From contig JBOFLG010000165.1 in NCBI GenBank assembly GCA_051657745.1, positions 1 to 6,359 on the forward strand: a stretch of 6,359 bases of DNA, given 5' to 3'. Shown here one piece after another: positions 1-6,359 of this stretch. A model generated the notes under the pieces. The model saw only the letters and a list, made by a program, of their open reading frames with translations. It made no database searches and was not told the DNA's origin. The DNA comes from JBOFLG01 sp051657745 (lineage in GTDB: Bacteria; Actinomycetota; Actinomycetes; Actinomycetales; Dermatophilaceae). Position numbers and translations under genes: made by a program. Positions within the stretch are counted from its first letter, which is position 1. Each line of letters opens with the position of its first letter.

Positions 1-134
1 TCGCCGCGTCGTATGCCGACCCCTCGCGCGCCCAGGCCGAACTCGGTTGGCGGGCAACGCGATCCGTGGACGACATGTGCGCCGACACGTGGCGCTGGCA
101 GCGCCAGAACCCGCACGGCTACCCCCGCGGATGA
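1..134 (+). CDS. galE: UDP-glucose 4-epimerase, C-terminal end (partial)
   Basis: Only the last 43 codons are present, read in the frame beginning at base 3 and ending at TGA 132-134; the 5' part lies outside the window. The peptide carries the typical GalE ending: an ADPSRAQAELGW segment (the substrate-side helix of the extended SDR family), then a DDMCADTWRWQ helix and a final NPHGYP. In E. coli GalE the corresponding end is a DTWHWQ...P-GYP motif. GalE interconverts UDP-glucose and UDP-galactose in the cytoplasm using tightly bound NAD, feeding galactose catabolism and cell-envelope polysaccharides. The NAD-binding Rossmann motif and the YxxxK catalytic pair cannot be seen here. The gene appears to be ordinary chromosomal content marking the left edge of the accessory region. 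A closely related NDP-sugar epimerase cannot be excluded, but the C-terminal motif is specific enough for a good call. Confidence 0.85.
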   Translation, partial: AASYADPSRAQAELGWRATRSVDDMCADTWRWQRQNPHGYPRG

Positions 135-298
135 CGCCCGCCCGCCCGTCGCCCGGCGGTTCGGGCCCGGAGTCGCTCGAGGAGACGCGGGTCATCCTCG
201 CGGACGCCGAGGCACGCCAGCGCCTGCACACCGCGGGCGATCAGCGGCACCTGCTACTCGGCGCGCGTGGATGACGACTACCCGGCAGGGCGTGCCAC
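131..298 (+). pseudogene. Possible remnant of a Phd/YefM-type antitoxin, or a short hypothetical ORF
   Basis: An ATG at 131 overlaps the galE stop as ATGA and opens a 47-codon frame to 274. Its middle (ESLEETRVILADAEARQRL) resembles the C-terminal toxin-binding helix of Phd/YefM antitoxins, which often read like 'SLEETLxxLxDPxxxxxL'. After TAG (about base 238) the resemblance continues only in the next frame, reading AISGTCYSARVDDDYPAG, like the 'AIAAGxxYSxxE' antitoxin tail. That would imply one frameshift in a decayed gene. The DNA-binding N-terminal half is absent and no RelE/ParE/PIN toxin follows in frame. The resemblance is from memory of family patterns, so this is a weak call. The alternative is non-coding spacer between galE and the TA module, with a chance ORF in GC-rich DNA. 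Confidence 0.25.
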
Positions 299-338
299 TG
301 ACCGGAGATTCGTGGCACACTGCTGTGATGGATGCCAC
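291..338 (+). promoter_or_regulatory. Putative vapBC promoter and autoregulatory operator
   Basis: GTGCCAC at 292-298 and GTGGCAC at 312-318 form a perfect 7 bp inverted repeat with a 13 bp spacer. A third half-site, TGCCAC at 333-338, lies just inside the antitoxin gene. The half-site centres are about 19 and 21 bp apart, roughly two helical turns each, so bound dimers would sit on one face of the DNA. A weak promoter can be read through them: -35 GTGCCA (292-297), an 18 bp spacer, -10 CACACT (316-321), then 6 nt to the ATG at 328. Type II TA antitoxins usually repress their own promoters through such dyads; the assignment here is inference. Confidence 0.45.
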
Positions 339-573
339 CGTCGTACTGGGCCAGCAGGGCCGTCTGGTCATTCCGGCTGAGGTCCGGGCCGCCCTCGGGC
401 TCGCTCCGGGTGATGTTCTGCACGTCCATCTGACGGGCCGGCGTGTCGTGTTGGAGCGACCCTCGGACGCCGCGTCCGAGCTGCGCGGGTTGGCTGCGAC
501 CGTCCCGAGATCCCGTTCGCTCGTCGACGAACTACTCGCCGAGCGCAGGCTCGCGGCAGCGACTGCCCAGTGA
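328..573 (+). CDS. AbrB/MazE-fold antitoxin of a VapBC-type TA module
   Basis: This 81-aa protein is the antitoxin partner of the PIN toxin that follows. Residues 4-45 match the SpoVT/AbrB swapped-hairpin DNA-binding domain: VVLGQQGRLVIPAEVRAALG, then LAPGDVLHVHL and a VVLERP strand. Residues 46-81 form a charged, probably disordered tail ending in a DELLAERRLAA helix, the part that normally wraps the toxin and blocks its active site. The ATG at 328 is chosen because the AbrB fold starts immediately after it; the same frame is open far upstream, but that extension is Arg/Pro-rich and lacks family resemblance. There is no Shine-Dalgarno sequence at normal spacing (the nearest GGAG is about 20 nt away), so a leaderless transcript is likely. 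Its stop overlaps the toxin start by 4 nt. It probably represses its own promoter through the half-sites at 292-338. The TA family is well supported; the exact VapB subfamily is not. Confidence 0.88.
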   Translation: MDATVVLGQQGRLVIPAEVRAALGLAPGDVLHVHLTGRRVVLERPSDAASELRGLAATVPRSRSLVDELLAERRLAAATAQ

Positions 574-950
574 CGGTGCTCGATGCGTCGGCCGTGCTCG
601 CTCTGGTGCACGACGAGCCCGGCGCCGATGTCGTGATGTCCGCACTCGACGGGTCGTCACTGGGCGCGGCGAACCTGGCCGAGGTGATCGGGAAACTGGT
701 CGACACCGGTGTCGACGTCACACGGGTCCGAGATCTGCTCACTGCGGCGGGAGTGACGATAGCGCCAGTCCTGGAGCTCGATGCGGAACTCGCCGGAGCC
801 ATGCGAGCGCTCGACGGAGGCACGAACCTCTCTCTCGGCGACCGGTGTTGCCTCGCGTTGACCGTGCGAAGCGACCCTCCCGAAGTCCTTACCGCAGACC
901 GGGCGTGGGCGAGTCTCGAACTCCCAGTCCGGGTCCGACTCATCCGATGA
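570..950 (+). CDS. PIN-domain ribonuclease toxin (VapC family)
   Basis: A 126-aa single-domain PIN nuclease. The acidic residues expected to bind Mg2+/Mn2+ are all visible: Asp5 in VLDASAVLAL, Glu38 in ANLAEVIGKL, Asp91 in LSLGDRCCLAL and Asp110 in LTADRAW. VapC toxins cleave RNA, often tRNAs or the sarcin-ricin loop of 23S rRNA, and halt translation when the antitoxin is degraded; the target of this one cannot be read from sequence. It starts with GTG at 570, which overlaps the antitoxin stop as GTGA. Translation is therefore probably coupled to the antitoxin, and the weak start should keep toxin synthesis below antitoxin. The length is normal for the family, with no sign of truncation and an intact active site. 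It converges on the second toxin gene 106 bp downstream. Confidence 0.92.
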   Translation: MTVLDASAVLALVHDEPGADVVMSALDGSSLGAANLAEVIGKLVDTGVDVTRVRDLLTAAGVTIAPVLELDAELAGAMRALDGGTNLSLGDRCCLALTVRSDPPEVLTADRAWASLELPVRVRLIR

Positions 951-1056
951 GCAGCACCGCCACCCGCCGGCGCCAGCCCGCGAACACCAGGGCCTGCGGA
1001 GGGTGCCGCCGCCGATCTCGTGACCGCCGTCGCCACCGCGGCAGATACGGCCGCCG

Positions 1057-1443
1057 TCAGGTCGGTGACACGACCTCCAGGCCGTGCTCTCGGGCGGCGT
1101 CGGCGAGCCGATCGTCGTACGTGAGCAGGGCGTCGACATCCTCACCGACGAGCAGTGCAGTGGCGAGATGGATCGCGTCGAGCGAACGCAGGCGCGGATC
1201 GGAGAGCCGGCCGGCCGACTCGATGACGGCATCGCCGATCTCGACGACCTCCACCTCGCTGAGCACGACGTCGACCTGAGGTAGCCGCAGGGGTGCTCGC
1301 CGCAACGTGCCGCGCCTGGCCTCGACCTGCAGCAGCGCACTGGACACCAGCGCGGGGTCGCGGTCGAAATAGCGCTCCAACGCTGGCGTCGTGTCGTCCG
1401 GAAAGATCACTCTCAGCAGCGCGGAGGTGTCGATGTAGATCAA
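1057..1443 (-). CDS. PIN-domain ribonuclease toxin of the second TA module (VapC family)
   Basis: A 128-aa PIN-domain protein with a complete acidic active site: Asp5 in MIYIDTSALLRV, Glu41 in SSALLQVEARRG, Asp89 in RSLDAIHLATAL and Asp110 in LLTYDDRLADAA. The MIYIDTSALL opening and the LDAIHLATA and TYDDRL blocks are classic VapC signatures and differ from those of the toxin at 570-950, so the two are not a recent duplication. The start is TTG at 1443-1441, overlapping the antitoxin stop as TTGA; an ATG is not available at the point where the PIN fold must begin. The expected role is Mg2+-dependent RNA cleavage held in check by the Phd-type antitoxin just upstream. The RNA target is unknown. 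A 6 bp hairpin (AGGTCG, 6-nt loop, CGACCT; 1059-1076) spans its last codons and may be chance or part of a transcript end. Confidence 0.93.
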   Translation of the reverse strand: MIYIDTSALLRVIFPDDTTPALERYFDRDPALVSSALLQVEARRGTLRRAPLRLPQVDVVLSEVEVVEIGDAVIESAGRLSDPRLRSLDAIHLATALLVGEDVDALLTYDDRLADAAREHGLEVVSPT

Positions 1444-1745
1444 TACCGCTCCTCGTCGCGCATGCGCATGAGCTCCTCGTACGGCGAGCTCTCGCCGGGC
1501 TCCGGTGGTGCGGGCGGCCCCAGCTCCTGGAGAGCGGCCCGGATCCCGCGGCCCTGTGCCCGGCGGACCTGTCCAGCGGCGACCAGCCGCTCGAAGGTCG
1601 TCCTCGGTTCCTCCGCCGGAACCAGATAGGCCACCAGCTTGCCGCGTCGCGTCACCGGCACACGCATGCCGTGCTCGGCCATGTCCACGTAGCGCGAGGC
1701 GTCCTGACGGAGTTCGCGGATGCCGATGCTCTCGGGCTCACCCAT
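1440..1745 (-). CDS. Phd/YefM-family antitoxin
   Basis: A 101-aa antitoxin. Residues 5-43 show the Phd/YefM DNA-binding fold: SIGIRELRQDASRYVDMAEHG, then VPVTRRGKLVAYLVP. The rest is an acidic, Pro-rich tail (GPPAPPEPGESSPYEELMRMRDEERY) of the kind that binds and blocks the toxin. The ATG at 1745 fits the family N-terminus exactly. No Shine-Dalgarno is present; instead an extended -10-like TGC-TACTCT ends 6 nt before the ATG, pointing to a leaderless mRNA. The operator-like dyad 9-28 bp upstream covers this -10, which fits autorepression by the antitoxin or the antitoxin-toxin complex. It overlaps the toxin gene by 4 nt (TTGA). In actinobacterial annotation this pairing is often called VapB/VapC even though the antitoxin belongs to the Phd family rather than AbrB. 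Confidence 0.92.
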   Translation of the reverse strand: MGEPESIGIRELRQDASRYVDMAEHGMRVPVTRRGKLVAYLVPAEEPRTTFERLVAAGQVRRAQGRGIRAALQELGPPAPPEPGESSPYEELMRMRDEERY

Positions 1746-1773
1746 GGTGAGAGAGTAGCACTTTGGTGCTACT
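1746..1773 (-). promoter_or_regulatory. Operator dyad overlapping an extended -10 of the Phd-type TA operon
   Basis: AGTAGCAC (1754-1761), a 4 bp spacer and GTGCTACT (1766-1773) form a perfect 8+8 bp inverted repeat. Read on the - strand, the proximal arm merges into TGC-TACTCT (TACTCT at 1757-1752), a good extended -10, followed by 6 nt and the antitoxin ATG. Repressor binding to the dyad would cover the -10. Short dyads placed over the promoter are the norm for Phd/YefM autoregulation. No good -35 is visible, which an extended -10 can tolerate. Confidence 0.65.
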
Positions 1774-1826
1774 TAATTGCCGTCACTCGATCAACTCCCG
1801 CGCCCTACAGCTCGTGGACACACAAG

Positions 1827-1848
1827 GCGGGTCGACACCCGCGCGGGT
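1827..1848 (-). terminator. Candidate hairpin downstream of the UvrA-like gene
   Basis: GCGGGT (1827-1832), a CGAC loop and ACCCGC (1837-1842) form a 6 bp GC stem. An overlapping 12 bp palindrome, ACCCGCGCGGGT (1837-1848), offers an alternative fold. The element lies 18-39 bp after the UvrA-like stop, and on the - strand it is followed by a T-containing but not T-rich CTTGTGTGT. It could be an intrinsic terminator of the U-tract-poor kind common in actinobacteria. Because GC-rich DNA forms such stems easily, confidence is low. Confidence 0.3.
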
Positions 1849-1865
1849 CGCGGATCTCGGGAGAG

Positions 1866-4265
<2,400 letters not shown>

Positions 4266-4272
4266 CCTGCTC

Positions 4273-4278
4273 ATTCTG
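4273..4278 (-). promoter_or_regulatory. Weak -10-like box for a leaderless UvrA-like transcript
   Basis: CAGAAT on the - strand ends 7 nt before the ATG at 4265 and keeps the A2 and T6 bases that matter most in a -10. No acceptable -35 sits 16-18 bp upstream. The evidence is mainly position: there is no Shine-Dalgarno for either candidate ATG (4274 or 4265). The rest of the 4279-4486 intergenic stretch shows no gene or clear site on either strand apart from two small stems at 4435-4461. Confidence 0.25.
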
Positions 4279-4434
4279 CTGGAACTCGACCGCCCCACCA
4301 CGATGAAGACCGGCCCTGGACCCAGCCGAAACTGAGCGGAACCGGTCATGAATCCTGTGACTGCACCAGGGGTTGGACGAATGTCGTGTCAGGCCGTCCG
4401 ATTGGCGACCCTGCGCCACCCACCACCTCGGCGT

Positions 4435-4461
4435 CGTCTGGGCGAGACGGTCGCTTGACCG
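4435..4461 (-). terminator. Two small overlapping stems after the AlbA_2/HATPase gene
   Basis: CGTCT-GGGCG-AGACG (4435-4449) and CGGTC-GCTT-GACCG (4448-4461) are two 5 bp stems with short loops, located 26-52 bp downstream of the AlbA_2/HATPase stop on the - strand. They share two bases, so they would compete or stack. There is no T tract. They are the only secondary-structure candidates for ending that transcript before the UvrA-like gene, and could be chance in GC-rich DNA. Confidence 0.2.
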
Positions 4462-4486
4462 GATGATGCGCGGCATTCGACTGGTT

Positions 4487-6274
4487 TCAGTGCTCGCGCA
4501 CCCCTCCTGACCACCGATAGAAGAAGCCACGTCCACGCCGGGCGGTACTTGACGGTTCGAGCAGCCCCTCGGCCTCGAGATCCTTCAGCACGATTCCCAC
4601 GTTCGAGGCGCTGGCACCGACCATCGAGCCGAGTTCGGTCGTACTGATCCGGCCGCGCGCTCGCGCGTATCCGCGGGCGACTTCGGCCCGCGTCGGCAGC
4701 GCCCTGGCCTGGCCCACGTCACGGTCCCGACCTCGCAGAACCTCCACTGCGTCGGGATGGAGCGTCCACACAGGCTCGGTCCCCGCGGGAACCCCGCTGA
4801 CGGAACGGAGTAACGGCGTCGTGGTGACGACAGCGCGGGACAGCTTGGCGATTGCGCCTCGTGCTTCATCCACGGTCAGCTGGATGAGCGGAGCTGCCCG
4901 CGTCGTGTCGACCCAGCCAGTCGTGAGCAAGCGCCGGAGCAGGAGCAGCGAGTTGATGTCCTGTGACTCCTCAACCGGCCGGACACTGTTCAACCAGAGC
5001 ATCCACCCCTCATCGAGGGTGTCCCCCACCAGGGAGGCCCGCACAATCGGTCCGGTGATCTCTCGGATGTCGGGCGGTTGGTGACCGAGCCGAACCATCT
5101 CGCGCACCATCCGGTCGACGCCGATGCCTTCGCGTTCCGCCACCCCGAGGTCGGCCAGCAACTGCGTGAGCGCCCGATTCCGCGACTGCGAGGGATGGGT
5201 GATGATGTTGTCTTCGTTCACACCTCCGAAGAAGCCGCCGGGGCTGGTGACGCGCAAGGTGCGTCCTACGTGTTCGACGACCGTGGGCTCGGCCTGCCCC
5301 CACTCACGGTGGGCGATTCCGTTGACGACGCCCTCCCGTGCGGCAAGGCGGGGGATCTCCCGGATCTGGCCGACGGTCAGCCCGGTCTGGAGGTGGCGGG
5401 TGGCGTTGTGGGCATCGATGACGGTGAAGACCTCGACCAACTCCTCGAGCACGGAGCGGTCGGTACGCCTGACCCGAGCAGTACTGTCTCCACCGGCATG
5501 TGCCCGTCGCACGTAGTCGACACTGGCAGCTCCGCGGCCGACGAAGGTGAGCACACCCGCGTTGGTCAGGTTCCCCTGGCCCGTCACCGCGTTGAGTCGG
5601 CGCAGCAGTTGCGCGTCGCTGGCGGCAGCCAGTTCGCGCGATGACTCGTCGCCTCTCTCGCGGAGGAAGTCGCGGGCCACCGCCAAGGCTTGAGGCCGTG
5701 CCTGGGCAGCGGGCACGGTGGACTCCTCAGCAGACCAGTCGTAGTTGAGCGTGGCCATCCTGCGGGCGTGCCACGTCGCGGCATCCACCTCGACACAGTG
5801 ATCCCCGACCCGCCAGTGGATCTTTCCCTTCGTCCGGATCGGCTCGATCGCCGTGGGCACCACGACCGCGAGAAGCCGAACGCCACGGACGAAGAGCTGC
5901 TCGACGTCCACGGTGAGCTGTCGCTGAGTCAGTTCATAGAGGCGGTGCCGCAGCCACTCCCGGTCCAGCGCCGCGCCGACGAGGGCCCCATCGTCCGCGA
6001 CACCGACGAGCAACGCTCCGCCACCGGGGGTGTTCGCCATGCAGGCGGCCTCTTCGGCAAGGTGCTGTGCCGCGATCTCGTTCGTGGCGGTTCCCGGGCC
6101 CAGGGCTCCGGTGCGGTCACGCCGGCCGGCCTCCTCCTTGAGGTCGACCCGCTCGGTCTCCCATCCCCCCCGGGACACACCGCCGTCAAGGTCGGCGATC
6201 ACGCGCGACAGTTCTGCTCGGACTGGGTCGTCGCCGAAATGTATGCGCACGAGCCGAGTATGCCATCGCGCCAT
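4487..6274 (-). CDS. AlbA_2 (Schlafen-like) / HATPase_c_4 / winged-helix protein
   Basis: A 595-aa protein of the broad 'putative DNA-binding domain / ATP-dependent helicase RecG-related' group (COG2865-like), which has no helicase motifs despite the name. Residues about 38-170 form an AlbA_2 domain: ETERVDLKEEA at 40-49, then the hallmark ANTPGGGALLVGVADDGALVGA at 80-101. Residues about 300-415 form a GHKL-type ATPase (HATPase_c_4): the N-box REGVVNGIAHREW at 313-325 keeps Glu314, Asn318 and His322, a glycine motif TSPGGFFGGV is at 343-352, and SRNRAL...EREGIGVDRM at 364-389. A C-terminal winged helix (about 530-590: ISTTELGSMVGASASNVGIVLKDLEAEGLLEP) probably binds DNA. No signal peptide or membrane segment is seen, so it acts in the cytoplasm. 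Relatives are annotated as regulators and turn up near defence genes; the biochemical role of this one is unknown. The ATG at 6274 is chosen as the first plausible start before the conserved part and lies in the AT-rich dyad; the frame is open to 6337 and a GTG lies 8 codons downstream. Confidence 0.85.
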   Translation of the reverse strand: MARWHTRLVRIHFGDDPVRAELSRVIADLDGGVSRGGWETERVDLKEEAGRRDRTGALGPGTATNEIAAQHLAEEAACMANTPGGGALLVGVADDGALVGAALDREWLRHRLYELTQRQLTVDVEQLFVRGVRLLAVVVPTAIEPIRTKGKIHWRVGDHCVEVDAATWHARRMATLNYDWSAEESTVPAAQARPQALAVARDFLRERGDESSRELAAASDAQLLRRLNAVTGQGNLTNAGVLTFVGRGAASVDYVRRAHAGGDSTARVRRTDRSVLEELVEVFTVIDAHNATRHLQTGLTVGQIREIPRLAAREGVVNGIAHREWGQAEPTVVEHVGRTLRVTSPGGFFGGVNEDNIITHPSQSRNRALTQLLADLGVAEREGIGVDRMVREMVRLGHQPPDIREITGPIVRASLVGDTLDEGWMLWLNSVRPVEESQDINSLLLLRRLLTTGWVDTTRAAPLIQLTVDEARGAIAKLSRAVVTTTPLLRSVSGVPAGTEPVWTLHPDAVEVLRGRDRDVGQARALPTRAEVARGYARARGRISTTELGSMVGASASNVGIVLKDLEAEGLLEPSSTARRGRGFFYRWSGGVREH

Positions 6275-6300
6275 AATTAAATGAGATGCAAAATTATGGC
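6270..6300 (-). promoter_or_regulatory. AT-rich 9 bp inverted repeat over the AlbA_2/HATPase start
   Basis: GCCATAATT (6270-6278) and AATTATGGC (6292-6300) are perfect inverted copies separated by 13 bp, with arm centres 22 bp apart. The block is strikingly AT-rich against its surroundings. On the - strand the distal arm supplies CATAAT (6298-6293), a 5/6 match to the -10 consensus, 18 nt before the ATG; the ATG itself (6274) lies in the proximal arm. By symmetry a CATAAT also faces the + direction. This looks like a promoter with an embedded operator for a dimeric regulator, quite possibly the winged-helix product itself. Confidence 0.6.
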
Positions 6301-6359
6301 AGATCGCCGGCGACCGCGAACCGTCCGCCGCCCGCACCCCTGCGCCGGGAGCGACCTAG
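6296..6359 (+). other. Possible start of a divergent ORF (runs off the window)
   Basis: ATG 6296 (or 6281, same frame) opens a frame that stays open for about 21 codons to the window edge, reading MADRRRPRTVRRPHPCAGSDL. It sits symmetrically to the AlbA_2 ATG within the inverted repeat. The Arg/Pro-rich composition is what random GC-rich DNA gives, and there is no recognisable domain or ribosome-binding site. It is noted only because of its placement. Confidence 0.12.

Noticed and set aside
13..327. Upstream extension of the AbrB antitoxin frame to an ATG at 13.
   Set aside because: The extension overlaps the galE end in another frame, is Arg/Pro/Ala-rich and has no resemblance to antitoxins; the AbrB fold begins right at 328.
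951..1056. A protein-like AADLVTAVATAADTAAV stretch in the gap between the convergent toxins, and possible terminator stems.
   Set aside because: No start, no family match, and Ala/Val/Asp-rich peptides arise easily in GC-rich DNA. Stems found were 4-5 bp with long loops and no T tract.
1059..1076. AGGTCG-6-CGACCT hairpin as a terminator for the second toxin.
   Set aside because: It begins inside the coding sequence, overlaps the stop codon and has no T tract in either direction, so it is mentioned but not called.
443..1279. A 278-codon + strand frame across the first TA module.
   Set aside because: Arg/Ser-rich shadow of the antitoxin/toxin genes with no domain, crossing both TA modules.
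5078..5644. A 188-codon + strand frame antisense to the AlbA_2/HATPase gene.
   Set aside because: It is the complement of the HATPase coding region; the - strand protein has conserved motifs throughout.

Overview
The window is high-GC DNA with third-position GC bias and GTG/TTG starts, which suggests an actinobacterium. The genus cannot be fixed from this sequence. It begins with the last 43 codons of a galE-type UDP-glucose 4-epimerase gene on the + strand. What follows looks like accessory DNA: two complete type II toxin-antitoxin (TA) modules, a UvrA-like ABC ATPase and a large AlbA_2/HATPase/winged-helix protein.

Layout: (1) 1-134, galE 3' end. (2) 131-~298, a short ORF resembling the C-terminal part of a Phd/YefM antitoxin, possibly frameshifted. 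(3) 328-950, + strand, an AbrB/MazE-fold antitoxin and a PIN-domain toxin (VapBC type) overlapping as GTGA. A set of TGCCAC/GTGGCA half-sites lies around the antitoxin start. (4) 951-1056, a short gap between convergent toxin genes with nothing convincing in it. (5) 1057-1745, - strand, a Phd/YefM antitoxin and a second PIN toxin overlapping as TTGA, with a perfect 8+8 bp operator-like dyad just upstream. (6) 1866-4265, - strand, a 799-aa UvrA paralogue with both ABC modules intact but no room for the UvrB-binding domain. (7) 4275-4486, an intergenic stretch with only weak signals. (8) 4487-6274, - strand, a 595-aa AlbA_2 (Schlafen-like) + HATPase_c_4 + winged-helix protein. Its start codon lies inside a perfect 9 bp inverted repeat in an AT-rich patch. 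(9) 6275-6359, the possible start of a divergent gene, not supportable on its own.

The two TA modules probably act independently: each antitoxin neutralises its PIN ribonuclease and represses its own promoter. The UvrA-like ATPase and the AlbA_2/HATPase protein each appear to have their own promoter region. No shared pathway is shown by the sequence. The clustering of TA modules, a nucleic-acid-binding ATPase and a Schlafen-like AlbA_2 protein beside a housekeeping gene does fit a genomic or defence-type island, and that is inference. Several genes lack a Shine-Dalgarno sequence and have a -10-like hexamer 6-7 nt before the ATG, suggesting leaderless transcripts.
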